This document shows, piece after piece, positions 45,982 to 58,159 of a stretch of DNA of 64,000 bases. The position numbers and the translations under genes were made by a program. Under the pieces are notes generated by a model, which had not been told where the DNA came from, searched no databases, and saw only the letters and a list, made by a program, of their open reading frames with translations. The DNA lies in assembly GCA_963855995.1 (NCBI GenBank), contig OY979716.1:19587040-19651039 (forward strand), in the 5' to 3' direction. This stretch comes from Muricea muricata. Its lineage: Eukaryota > Cnidaria > Anthozoa > Malacalcyonacea > Plexauridae. The stretch's first letter is position 1. Each line of letters starts with the position of its first letter.

Positions 45982-48589
45982 ATGGCGGATAAACCAAAGC
46001 TATTCTGCTCAAACTGCGGATATAAATTTACATCTGGAGACAAATTTTGTTCGTCTTGTGGTTTAACACTTATCTTGAGAGAAGCACCAACTGACAAGAC
46101 TTCAAATGATAAACCAAAGTCAACTATATCCTTCGAGGAATTTCGTTAACGGAAAGAAGAACGCCGCTCTACGCATTTTGTACCAAAGTCCAAGACTAAA
46201 ATAAAGACACCGCCAAAAGCTAACGAAAACGTAACCATAAGCGTGGAAATTATGCGATCGTGCGAGAAAGCAAATTTAAAAAGAGTGAGAGGATCTACAA
46301 TGGCCTTGACATGTGTAGCGTCCAGCAATCAAAACGTAATTTTAGAACTTGCAGTTGCCAAACACTCAAGATTTAATAGAGAATTAAACGGTGACTTAAA
46401 ATATACACTTCTGTATCCCGATGGATCGGAAGTGAAATCTACTCTTCTCGAAAGCAATGAAGCTTTTTCCCTCGAAAAATATAAAAACGAGCTGGGAAAG
46501 CCCTATTCTAGAATAACATTTTACGTTTGTCGAGTTGAGGAATTCTTGTCGACTTCACTTCTGAAAGGACCACATTCTGACGAATCGTCCGATGATGGTG
46601 AGGGACAAGACAGTGATAATGTAAACGACGTTAGACAATCTAGTGACACTTATTGTAGTACCAGCAGTGCACCACCATCTAGCCTAGAATCTGAAAAAGC
46701 AATTTACCCCTCACCTAACACAGGAATGTGTGCTGAAATAGTTGCATCTCCTGCACTGATAATACCTAATGCTAGTAGTTCCTATGGTTACAGCAGTGCA
46801 CTAACATTTAACCAAGGAATGTCATCAAGGCAAGTTGGATGCCCTACTTGCTTTGAGCTCTTTGACATTAGTGAAATTGCTGATCATGCTGATAGCTGGA
46901 CTGATATCTGGCAGGCGAAGTAGAACATAGTGAATGTTTCTTACAAGACCAAGGAAATGAATTGGAAATGCCAGTTCCACAGCAATCACCAAAAGAAGTG
47001 CCACATGATTCAAATGTATTGAACATCAAAAGCATCCTAGAAGGACTTGCTGAAAGAGAAATTTCAGGCCAAGCGAGAGTTAACCTTCGAAGAACATTCA
47101 TGTGGGATGAATTTAAGGGGCCAGGATGAGGAAAAGGGTCATGCTAGAAAATTTAGTGAAAATAGTATTCTTGGGGGAACCAGCGATAGATGATGGAGGA
47201 CCCAGAAGAGAGTTTTTCTCTGGTGTGATTTGATCTTTCTTCAATTTTTCAGTATTGTAACTCCTTTAACAATGTAACACCGTATTCCATGCAAAATTAC
47301 AATATTTTAATTCTATGGTTTTAATTAATAGTATAAACACTCCAGCACAACAAAATACCAGGCGGCCCAAAAAAGGTACTCCTCTTTAATCTGGCCAAAA
47401 AAACTAGGACAGTTATCACAGCCGAATAAAGTGCGTGTTATGCATGAAAGGCTAATTCAAATTTTGATATGTTATAATAAGTTTTTGAGGCAACTTCAGT
47501 TGAGATATTGATATTTTAAATCGAGCATGCGTTTTTGATAATGCTAAAAATTTGTATAAAATGGCCTATTGAATTGAGTATATGCAAGACACTTTTCACA
47601 CCAATTAGTTGCTTAATTTAAAAATTCGTATGCAACATTTTTGTTTTAAATTTCACTGTTTACTTATTCATGGAAACTTGTCTATTTGTCAAAGGCACCT
47701 TGCCTGCCAGAAACAACCATGTGACCAAAGGAATGATCAATAGTTTGTTAATGCTACGCTTAGCATGTGCATGTTTAAAGCTTGCGATGTTCACATCCTT
47801 TTTGGGTGTTTGGCATAATATATGTTCAGAATTTTTGCTTGAGGGCTAAAAGAAGTTCAATGAAAGTTGATTGGTTTTTTGCTATGATCAACGTAATGCC
47901 CAATAATCACAAGAGTACTGAGATTAACCTAACAGGCCGGTCATTTTTTGCACATTTTCAGCATTCTCAAAAATGGTTGCTCGATTTAAAATTTCAATAT
48001 CTCAATAAATAGTCAAATAAAATCTTAATGTAAAATGTCAAAATTTAAGCTAGCTCTTCCCAGGTAAGATGCAGTTTAGTTGGCTGCAATAACTATCTTA
48101 GTTTTTCTGTTATATGAAATCAAAGAGGATTTTTTTTGGCTACCCAGTGGAAGATGCATAGTAAGTTCTTCCTGGCCAGTCTTTTGTGTGTCCATAACAT
48201 AAATTGAAATGTCTGATTGGTTGACAAGAGGCCTGTATGACAAAGTTCTTACCTGTTTATACTTGAGGTTGTGTGATTCTCATCTGATTAATTAATGGAA
48301 ATATGTTTTGTTGCATCTAGAAATGATTGATAACATCAGCAGTAGATTATTCATCGATGGAAAGCCTGTTTGTTCGACAGTTGCTCTGATGGATAAGGAG
48401 TTTCAGTTAGCGGGAGAAATTATTGCAATGCCCTTACTTCAAGGTGGACCTGCACCATGCCTCTTTTCTACAGAAGTAGTGCAGTATCTTACAAAACAAC
48501 CCCTGTCATATGACAAAAGCAGTGATGCATGCAGAAGAATTTGTCAGAAAGTGTGTACGTTAAAAGGGATAGAGTATCCCTTCATATGA
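45982..48589 (+). pseudogene. Zinc-ribbon/HECT E3 ligase-like (G2E3-like) gene, decayed
   Basis: Exon 1 starts MADKPKLFCSNCGYKFTSGD followed by KFCSSCG, a four-cysteine zinc ribbon. An in-frame TAA at 46147 splits the ORF, which otherwise continues KEERRSTHFVPKSK. Near 46,850, CPTCFELFDISEIADHAD is a UBZ-like finger whose last cysteine is Trp. Frameshifts near 46,915 and 47,120 lead to VNLRRTFMWDEFKG and VFLGEPAIDDGGPRREFFS, the start of a HECT domain. A phase 1 donor after 47222 joins exon 2 (48321-48589), with SSRLFIDGKPVCSTVALMD followed by AGEIIAMPLLQGGPAPCLFS. The HECT domain stops early and lacks the catalytic cysteine lobe. With a stop, two shifts and truncation, it is a pseudogene. 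Confidence 0.75.
47223..48320 (+). other. Intron of the HECT-like pseudogene
   Basis: Phase 1 intron with GTGTGATT donor and TTGCATCTAG acceptor. No other feature was recognised inside. Confidence 0.5.
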
Positions 48590-49127
48590 TATTTGCAAAA
48601 ACAGGCCAAGAAAATGTTATGTTAGTAATTATTTGATGCTCATAAAGCCTCTCATCATTGTCATTGAATATATCACTAAAACTAGAAGTTACTATCGCAA
48701 AGAAAAGTGCTGCGGCGTATCACAATCGAAGATGAAAGTGCGAACTATAAAACTGTGTAATGTGTATACATTCAGATGTGACAGTCGTCAGACTCCCTAT
48801 TTAGTGCTTCAGTGGTAGGGCCAAGGAGGGTCTGGAGGGGCTATAGCCCCCCTGTCGGGTTGGTTTAGCTTCGCTGTCGTCGTACAACTTTCGACTGTAT
48901 AAAATTTGTATGTTGACTTGTACAATGTAAGACGAATACATCATGTAGGCTTCATTTATTCTTAACTACATTTTTATCATTATAAAAAATTGCATAGCCC
49001 TCTCGTCGGGGAACATTCCCCCTTCGTCGGACATATCTGGTGCCACCACTGAGGACAGTTATAAATCTGATGATATCATATTTCATAATTGCGTAAGTAT
49101 ACGAAAGTGCTCCTTCTACTCCATATA

Positions 49128-49574
49128 CAGGGTGTCCCAAAAAAAACGGAACCTGCATAAATTAGTTATGCAGTCGTTAAAAATATTATTCACAATAATG
49201 TAGTTATTATTCATAGTAGTGTAATGACTTGACATTTCTGTACCTCTGGGATTTCATATTTTTGTGCAGCATTTGTCAAAGCAAAACAAGTTAAAAGTAA
49301 TGTCTTACACCTATCCGTATTGCTAATTTTTCACTTAAAAGTGTAGTAAAAACAAAGCGACATTAACTGAGTAATAGCAACAACAAACGTAATCATGTTT
49401 CCTATAAAAGTTTTGACGAACGAGGACAAAATCAGCGTGTAGGACACAGCCTTTAAAACTTTTATAGCTGTCAATTTGTGAATCATAATGCATAAAACAT
49501 TAATTTATGCGGGTTTCGCTTTAAGTGCGTACATAATTGTTTATGCGGGTTCCGTTTTTTTTTGGGACACCCTG
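49128..49574. mobile_element. Mariner-type MITE (447 bp)
   Basis: Ends CAGGGTGTCCCAAAAAAAAC and its inverse, ending GGGACACCCTG, extend inward as GGAACCTGCATAAAT / TTTATGCGGGTTCC. A TA dinucleotide flanks both sides (49126-49127, 49575-49576), the target duplication of Tc1/mariner elements. There is no transposase. Confidence 0.88.
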
Positions 49575-49957
49575 TAGTTCCCTATTGGTTGTTTGGAATC
49601 GCGTAATTTCGACATTTCCGTTCACGGGCAATTATAACAAAAACTGAGTATTTTTGTTTTAACCAAAAGTTTTACACACACGGATTGCATCATTTGGCTG
49701 GAAATCCTCTGATTGATTGCAAATCCGGTATCCATCTATCCGGTATCCATTTATCCGGTATTCGTCTTTTATATGCCACAACCGTGGAGTGATTTCTGAC
49801 GCAGCTTCCGGTCGTATTGTGATTGGCTAAAAGTTCCTAGATCGTTCTATTTTGCAAGTTTCAGTTGGCTTTTGTGATTTTGATTTTTTTTTAACAAACA
49901 TGCTTTATAACTAATTTTTTGTCACAGTTAGTTTGACGGTTAAAATTTACCCAAACA

Positions 49958-51062
49958 ATGAACGAAGAAAAGGACGGTATGTACATTATCTAATTATGTT
50001 TTCACAACAAATATGCGTTGATCGATTAGGATTCATCAACGATTTGCTTTAACTGACAGGCGAAACTGATATTCTGTTCTTTGTATTTTTTTCTTGCAGG
50101 AACATTGCAATGTTTCATCCATGCTGTATCTCCTGTCAAGAAGGGAGCGTTATCTGGTAAAAAGTATTTTAACTGTACTCGGCAAGCGAAAGATTCAGTG
50201 GTACGAGGAGTGTGTTTTAACACCGAAAGACATTCTGAAATAAGCAAGGTGCAACGCTCGAAAAGTCCAGTTCGGCTTCAGAATATCCGTCTAAATGACA
50301 ACAATGGGAAAAAAGATGTAATCATCTTGAAGCAAACAAATATTGTTCCATTGGCGTCAATAAATAGCACATATTCAGAAGAAATCAGTGATTCAGCCAT
50401 GCTAACCAATATTGCCAGTATTCAACAAGTTGCGGCTGAACAGTTTGTTTGAAGGTTGAAATCGCCCATGTACAGGCCGTAAAAACAATAAACACCCATC
50501 ATGGATCTGCTTTAAAAAAGCAAGAGTTAATCGTGCGAGATGCCAAAGGGTTCATCAAATTGATTCTCTGGGAAGATTATGTTGATTGTCTGCAACAACA
50601 CAAAACCTACCACCTCCAAGATGTTCGGGTTAAAGTCTCCAAGGACGAGAAATACATCCACACTCCAAAGTCCAAAAAATTAAGTTTTGATGAGGTTGAG
50701 AAATTCGAGCGCGACCTTGTACCAGTTGAAAACGACATGGTGTCGTTGAGAATGGCTACAGTCCATGGCAAAATTGTTGGAGTGATGAATGTATCGAAGA
50801 GCGTGGTATGTATATCGTGTTTCAAAAAGGTTACACCGAAGACCGACAAAGTGGGCAATTGTGAAAGTTGCAAGGTGATGCAGTTTTTAAACTCTTGTCC
50901 TCAACTAATTGGTTGAGTTATTGGCCAGCGAGAATTGTGATCTTAAGCATATATCAGAAGATGATCTTATGCTATATATTCTTGAGGGCCAGAAATCTTT
51001 CGTCATCGACTACGAGAGGGATCACAACAAGATTACAAGCATTAAAGCGGAACCATCCGCTT
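49958..51062 (+). pseudogene. RPA-like single-strand DNA-binding protein, decayed
   Basis: A seven-codon first exon MNEEKDG (49958-49976, donor GTATGTA) joins in phase 1 to exon 2 at 50100 (acceptor TTTCTTGCAG), giving TLQCFIHAVSPVKKGALSG. After a shift near 50,447 the OB-fold-like part reads KKQELIVRDAKGFIKLILWE, and the end has a zinc ribbon (CISC, then CESC about 16 residues later). A further shift leads to NCDLKHISEDDLMLYILEG and ends at TAG, 51062. The fold order resembles RPA large-subunit-like proteins, including those carried by some Helitrons. It converges on the Helitron helicase 1.6 kb away. Because of the frameshifts it is inactive. Confidence 0.6.
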
Positions 51063-52638
51063 AGGAATGTATAAAAGGTAGCTGGCTAATTTATATCAGT
51101 TTCTGACTTACAGTTGAGTTGACGTTTTGTTTTAATACTTGTTTTGTTTTGACTTTTACTGGTACATTTTAGGTTACCATTTATATAGGTCCTAAACGTT
51201 TGATAGTATAAACAAAATTAGGGCTTTCAACACATTAAGCTATTGTAAGTTCTGTATTTTGAGGCTGATTTACACGACATGACTTGTCGTATGCGGCTGT
51301 CATTCTGGCGTATGAAAACTATTTGTATTAACGCCGCCACTATTTCTTGTTGATGAGCTGCAAGCGAAGTTTAGAATGTTATCTGTACACAAATTTACTC
51401 AATTACATAAGGTAGAATCGAATACGACATACAGGTATCGTATCGTGTAATCGGTCTTTGTTATTTGACTAGTTGTTGTTGAATATACCCATGTATATAA
51501 AACATCATTTTACACACTGTATGAATGAATTTATTTGGTTCAAAATAGTTTTAATTACAATATGCTATAAATTATCTACTTAATACTATAAAGTGCACTT
51601 TGAATTACATTTGTGCAACATCATCTGATTCTCGGTGCCACTAATAATTTTAATTTGCCATTAAATGTCAATAGAAATCATAGCAGTATTTCATCTTCAA
51701 GATATCAAAAAGAAAATATGTCTTACAAGGTGACAGGCAAGTTATTTGTCGCAAGTTTTCATATTATTGCTACAGTAGGTAATGATAGACTATGGTATGT
51801 GAGTACTGATAGTCTACAGTAGGATTTTTGTCCAGTACGTGGATGTTCCCAACATCAATGGCCATCATTATTGTCTAATAACTTGTTAGGGTACTGTAGA
51901 TGTACAAATATAATCCTGGCAAACAATATGTTCCTGACATCCATGTTGTAGGTTAAAAACAAGTATGGTGATTTAACAATACTATGCTTGATAGATTCCA
52001 TCCCATTATGATGAATCCAACATCCATCCATTAGGTAGATTCGAAACAGGTAGTGTCATGTACAGGAACTTAATAATACAGTACGTGGATTACAGAATCT
52101 ATCCATTGCATACGATGTAATATATGCGTACAACCTTGAACAGCATTTTTCTTTCAGGAAGAATACATTTCTGTTAATTAAGAACTCACATCCTGTTGCA
52201 TACGGTGTAATATATCCAGATTATAATTTGACAGTAACAACCATTTGTTCAGCAGTTTGGCACCTTTTATGGCAACATATGGCACCTTGCAGATTCATCT
52301 AAATTGCAGAATTACAGAAAGAAATAATTGATAATATTTACTTGGAAACATGAATGCATGCACAGGGGGAGGGGTTACACAAACAAAAACATACCATGGT
52401 CTTGTATTGCAATTCATTTTCATCCATACAGTCATAACAATAAGTAAATTAGTTATCATTTTATAAATTAAATTATTATTTAAAACATACATAGCCAAGT
52501 ACATATAGGGACCCATATTGTTGAGATTTAATAGTTTTCTGTTCTAAATGCACAGCTAGTAGACTGTGCTAACTGATCAAGCCAGGTTTCTTCTTCAAGC
52601 TTATATTGTAAGTTAGCTGGTAATTTCAAGCATGTTAA
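51063..52638. other. No gene seen
   Basis: AT-rich DNA between the RPA-like pseudogene and the Helitron helicase. If the RPA-like gene is part of the Helitron this is internal element sequence. No hairpin plus CTRR Helitron end could be placed confidently. Confidence 0.4.
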
Positions 52639-55245
52639 TCATTCATATGTCATTGGTTCAATGACACAGGATGCAAGTGATTTTACTCGACTAATAGCGA
52701 CATAAGAAACTCCAGCTGTTCTTTCAGATTTGCCAATATCCATCCATGCTTTTGGAAGTGTGAGTCCTTGGCTCTTGTGTATTGTAAGAGTCCAAGCAAG
52801 CCCGAGATGTAACTGTTGCCTCTCATGGAAACCAATTTCTGTCTGTGATGGGACACTGATTGGGCATATTGGGATACACGATGGTTGGTTTTCATTAAAA
52901 ACAGGTCTTCTATACTTTTCAAATTCTACTATTACCGCAATAGGTAAGTCAAGTGGTTGATGATTATTTTGATAGATAATATCAACAACTGTTCCTGTAG
53001 CCCCATTGCAGTGACCAACACTTGACCACAAGTTCATGGTTAACATCACACTGGCACCTTTTGCTAGAAACACAGCAGGTCCTAAACCAGACATATCATC
53101 TGATAATATCTTTTTGGCCAATGCTGATGAATGACGAGCATTAATTTGAGCAACGGGATGCTCAAGTTTCGTTAGCTGCTCGTGGTTGTAATTATCAACT
53201 TGTTCATCACTATAAAATAGTCTAGTAGCATCTTCAAAGTCACATAAATTAACGACATTTGATGGTTGACGTACGTGCCAGAAGTAACTTCCAGTCATCA
53301 ACTGTTCATTCACCTTTGCGAAGTCGTAACAACAAGTGTCTGAACTGTACTTGTTCGGGTGTCAAAACTTGCACACATTGATTTACAGTCAGCTTAACAA
53401 CTTTGTCAAACATATGATATGCTTGATATCCTTGTTCACCAACAGCACTTGATGGTTTCGCATGGTAAAGAGGCTTATCTACAACTGGTGGTAATTGACC
53501 TGGATCATCAGTTAAAATCAAAGATTTCCCTCCAAATACTTTGTCATTATAACCAGTTGCTTGTTTGCAACGCTTGTCTATTCAGCCAAAAGTAACTTGG
53601 CCAAGCATGGAGTACTCATCAATAATGATGTATCCAATGTTACTAACACTCTCTTGTAACCTGCACAAGCTTTGTCCTGTGAGGTCCTTATTTACTCTTG
53701 ATCCTGTAGGTAACTTTAACAAAGAATGTACAGTTACACCTCTAATATTATAAGCTGCTTTACCCGTGGTAGCAGTAACAGCACATTTACTTTGCAAAAG
53801 ATTTCTAATAGCATTAATAAGGGAACTTTTACCAGTTCCTGCAACACCATTTGTAATGAGACATAGTGACTCTCCCTCAGATGATGTATCATTAAAATGA
53901 GACTTAACAATATCATATGCTAGTTTCTGCATTTCACTAAAACTGTTGATGTCAACAATCTCATATTGCTCATCAATAGGGAATTCCTCTTTATTCTTTT
54001 TTATCCAAGTTGGCATTTCTTGGGTTTGTTGTTCTGAGTAATTGGTTCTGTCTAGACGCCAGTTGTATGTTGAATCTGATGTTTGTTCAGAGTGGTCAAA
54101 AAGAGCGTTGATTTCTGATAATATCATCCACTCTTCTCGAGTAGTCTCCTGTTCTTCAGACGGTTCATCTTCTAATTCTTGACTTTGAATGACAGCTTGT
54201 AATTCATCAAACCAGTCTGGGACATTAGACTGTCCATAAGGTGTTTGTAAGAATTCATGCCAACAATTGACTAGGACCTCATCAGTTGGTTCCTGGTCAC
54301 CCCATGCATTATTTTGGTTTGTTTTCCAGGGTTTATACCTCAAAAGTTGATATTTACAATATAGGCAAAAATTTTAACCTTTTGGATTAGGAGAATACGT
54401 TGGAAATATTCGTGGTATAATATTCTCTGGCAATTTTATGAGTTCATTGTTAACAACTTTGTAGGTTGTAGCAAATTGAACAAAGCTCATATTTAGTACA
54501 TTTGGTGAACTGTGGTATTGTTCACGATTAGCATACACATGAAGAAGTGAATAATCAGTGTAGGATTCACCCTCTTCAATAGTTGCAGCATCACCGACTC
54601 TACGTGAACCATTTAGGCTAACTGGCATCACTTTAAATGAAGAACTTTGAAGTTTTAAAGATAACAAATGATGCATTGTCTCTTAAGCTGCATAATTTCT
54701 TTCACCCAGAGATTTCATAACTACCTTTTTAATAGCTCTACATGGGTCAGTATTACTATCAACATTTTGCACAATAGAATTGAATGCTTGTTTTAATATA
54801 AATGATCTTGGCTCACCTTCAGCTGCATATTTTGTGGGATTTTCAACAAAAGCATAGTGATGAATAACAACTTGAATATCACAGTTGGCTCTCTAGCCTT
54901 GGAGTTGAAGTTTTTGGTGGTTATTTAACCTAGAGTCATTTCTTGTAGTCACAATTGTAGCTCGATAATGCTCATTGTCATCTGAAGTATGAATTTTCTC
55001 AAATTCTAATCTTGTCTTGGGACAAAGATCAAAAGGGAAATGAAATCTACATTTCAACTCTGTTTCATTTGACTTCTTCCGAAACAATAGCTTGTACTAC
55101 AACGGGTGTGACGTTGAACCATGTTTAGAAGATCTACATAATCTGATTGTTTGTCATGTTCAGGAATGTCATGATGATTTCTTTGAGAAGGATGAGTACT
55201 AGGTCTTATCCACAAATCCTCATCTGGTGGATTTGGATTAATTTA
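52639..55245 (-). pseudogene. Helitron Pif1-like helicase part
   Basis: One minus-strand frame runs from DEDLWIRPSTHPSQRN (55,230) to the end, broken by in-frame stops at about 54893 (TAG), 54683 (TAA), 54374 (TAA), 53582 (TGA) and 53306 (TGA), plus a shift near 53,270. Helicase motifs are clear. Walker A is NGVAGTGKSSLI (about 53,840), and TTGKAA and GVTVHSLL follow. Walker B is IIIDEYSML (about 53,610), then DDPGQLPPV (53,500), where the usual GDP is DDP. The C-terminal motifs are LAWTLTIHKSQGLTL and YVAISRVKS (about 52,680-52,790). Pif1 helicases unwind DNA 5' to 3', here for Helitron strand displacement. Confidence 0.9.
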
Positions 55246-55249
55246 GCTT

Positions 55250-58140
55250 TTTATAATTGGCCGGCTGTTTTGGCCCCGACAGGGGCTAAAATGACTTTGC
55301 CAGGGCTGTTTTGGCCCCACGTGGGGCCATTTCAGCTCCCTTTTTAGTGCTGTTTTATGCATGGAAAATTCAAAATGACCATTTTGGCCTCTAAGGGCTA
55401 TTTTGACATAATAAAACTGGGGCTGTTTTGGCTCCAAATGGGCCAAAATGGCTTGCCAGGGCTGTTTTGGCCCACCAAAGGGCTATTTTGACATAACATA
55501 ACTGGGGCTATTTTGGCTCCAAAGGGGCCAAAACAGCACACAACTGTTTTGGCACTCAGAGAGACCATTTTAGCTGGTTTTATATACAGTGTTGGGAATG
55601 GATAATCCAAGGGCCAGTTTTGACTTTGGGGCCCATGCTTTTAGCTCCAAGAGGTTTTAGCATATTAAGTAACTTGCAAATACTTTGTATACATTTTTCA
55701 TAAAGACAACTGAGATAGTTCCGGTATTTTAAGGCTACTCAATCGATATCCGTAGCCTTTTTCACAATCGTCAGAAACATGTTTATAAATTGTTTATGAT
55801 CTTTTCGTGAGAAAAGATTTTGGGTTAAGACTTGTTGGAAACAGGCAGCGCAAAAAGGCCCATGTGCAAAAATAGATCTCTTGCATTTGGCTTGATAATA
55901 GCAGTATTGAACTAAGCATTGATATTTGTAGCATAAGGCGTATTCATTATCAATGTTTTTACCAGAGGAAATATCTCAGTTTATTCCATGTTGGAGAAAC
56001 ACAATGATGGTGTACAGTCAATGATATAGATCAGTGGCAGTACTCCACGCGCAATGCAAACCGGGAAGCGTCATCACATGCTTCGAAGCCATATTTTTCA
56101 TTCTTTCAATTATGATGTCGCCTTATAGCAAACAAAGTTGCAATAATAACCGTGATGACGAATGAAATAACTCCTCATACATCAGGAAAGACAGCGTAAT
56201 ACTCAGGTGAGATAGTTGTTATACTTTTTGTGTGGATAAAGCCCTTTTGACGTGTAATATTTACTTTGTTTCACCGTCATGTATTTCAAACACGTGCTCC
56301 AGTTTATATATATTTGAATTTCGCGCGACAGTATTTGAAATAAAAAGTTGATATTCACACGTTGCCTTGATACAAGGTTTTATTTGAATGGAAAGAACTA
56401 CAAACGGTTAAAATTGTATTCTGTAGATAGCCAGATGTGGTCATATGCAGACAGATACTGAATGTCAGTGAATGCATGTCTGAATGCCCATCAGACTATG
56501 CAATCAATACATATACACACATAGTTCTATAAATCAAGCGTGCCACGTATTACATAAGTTACTGTTTATTTAAATATCTGTTATGGATGCTAGTGTTCAT
56601 TATAAGGATGTATATTAACACTATGATGCAGTTTGAATCAGTCAAAGATGCAGTAATGCACTTTGAATCTAGCAATGATCTTAAAAGACCTAAAGCCAAT
56701 CACTGATGTTCTTTGGATGTTTCTCCCACTGCAGAATCTTCTTTATGTGAGTATAGGCATGGTTTAATGAAGATTTTTCAGATGTGTTGGAGATTGGTGT
56801 GTTGTGCTCTGTAGTAACCATATTAGTTTGCAGATCTCCTCAGTTGTCAACTAAACATTTTTAGCATTTAATAAAAAGTGCCAATACTTAACCAGCATAT
56901 TGTGATAAGTAACTTAATGTTTATAAGTAACTTAGTGCTTACCCAAAATGTTAAATTTTTATTACATTCAATTAATTCTATTATATTGAATTTTATATTG
57001 AACAGATCAAAACAGAATTTGCAAAGGGGATGGGCAATGTGGAGTTGCCGCAGGAAGTAAAGACAAATTTAGTGAAGTGTGGTGTGCAAGGTTATTGGCA
57101 TATGCGAAGAAATTTGCCCCAAAATATGGAAGTATATTAAAAGGAAGCAAGAAGCAATTGATGCAGGGTGTCTTGATGAAGGTAAACTATATATCATATT
57201 AGGCGAAACCGTGTCTTTAAAAACGTTAAGTTTAAAAAAACATTAAACATTTAAATGTTATCAAACATGCTAAACATTGAAGTCAGGATTAATAGTGGTA
57301 ATTGTGTGTGTGCTTTGATTTACTTCACAAAGTAATATTAAATGAGACAAAGTGTGACACTGAGCATTATAATTACGCAATTTGAAATGTTGGAAATTGT
57401 ATATATACATGCCATATTTTAGTGTTACATTTTGTCTTTAAATGTACTATAAATAAAGAATATCCTATAAGTGAAACTGCAGATTGGACCTTAGCATGTA
57501 GGGCTTTAATTAAACCATGTATATTAGTGGCCAATGTGAATTATCATGTGAAATACATATTATAGGTTTACTGGTAACTACATACAAATATAGTTATATA
57601 CAAATGAATAAAGTAACTATTCTAATTTAGGTGAATGTAAAGCCCGGGCAGCTATAAAGATTGTGGAAGTCATATTAAAAGAGCCAAACAAAAAGGAGTG
57701 TGTCAAACATGTAAAGACATTGTATATAATTTTTATATATTAGGTGCATGTAAATCATATGTATATATGTATATACGATTTCATTTTTAATAATAAAAAA
57801 GGATGCATTTTAATTGTGGTTCCATATCTGTGGTGACTGGTTTATAGTAATAAGGAAAAAAAATTACAGGGTCGAAACAGTCCTTTAGATAGGTCCAAAA
57901 CAGACTTAAAACAAATTTGGCCTTATTATAAGTGGGCCAAAAACAGCACCATTAAAAAGGGGCTATTTCAGGGTCACATTTTGGCCCCTCCTTTTGGGCT
58001 GATTTGGCTCTAATTTATAAGGGCTGAATTTGGATATATATAAAAGGGGCCAAAACAGCACCATTAAAAAAGGGCCGTCTCAGAGTCACAATTTTGGCCC
58101 CATTTTGAGGGCCAAAACGGCCCCTCTAAATTTACTGTGA
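55250..58140. mobile_element. Unidentified 2.9 kb insertion with GGCCAAAACAGC subterminal repeats
   Basis: The Helitron coding frame breaks off at 55245 and resumes at about 58145, so this block is a later insertion. Both borders carry many copies of GGGCTGTTTTGGC and its complement GGCCAAAACAGC (left 55258-55625, right 57850-58130), in both orientations. Both ends share the word AATTTAG in inverted orientation. Dense short subterminal repeats are common in DNA transposons with transposase-binding arrays. No transposase was identified. Confidence 0.65.
57076..57745 (+). CDS. Possible two-exon coding region inside the insertion
   Basis: An open piece reads VIGICEEICPKIWKYIKRKQ and continues EAIDAGCLDE up to a GTAAACT donor after 57181. 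An AG at 57629-57630 would join it in frame to ECKARAAIKIVEVILKEPNK and KKECVKHVK. The join is smooth, but competing frames are also open in the first piece, and no family is recognised. It is a weak candidate for a protein of the inserted element. Confidence 0.25.
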
Positions 58141-58159
58141 GTTGATAAAAACCAATCAA

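Noticed and set aside
48830..49070. Possible hAT MITE with CAGTGGTAGGGCC and GGTGCCACCACTG ends
   Set aside because: The ends are only partly inverted and no 8-bp target duplication is present, so the boundaries are not supported.
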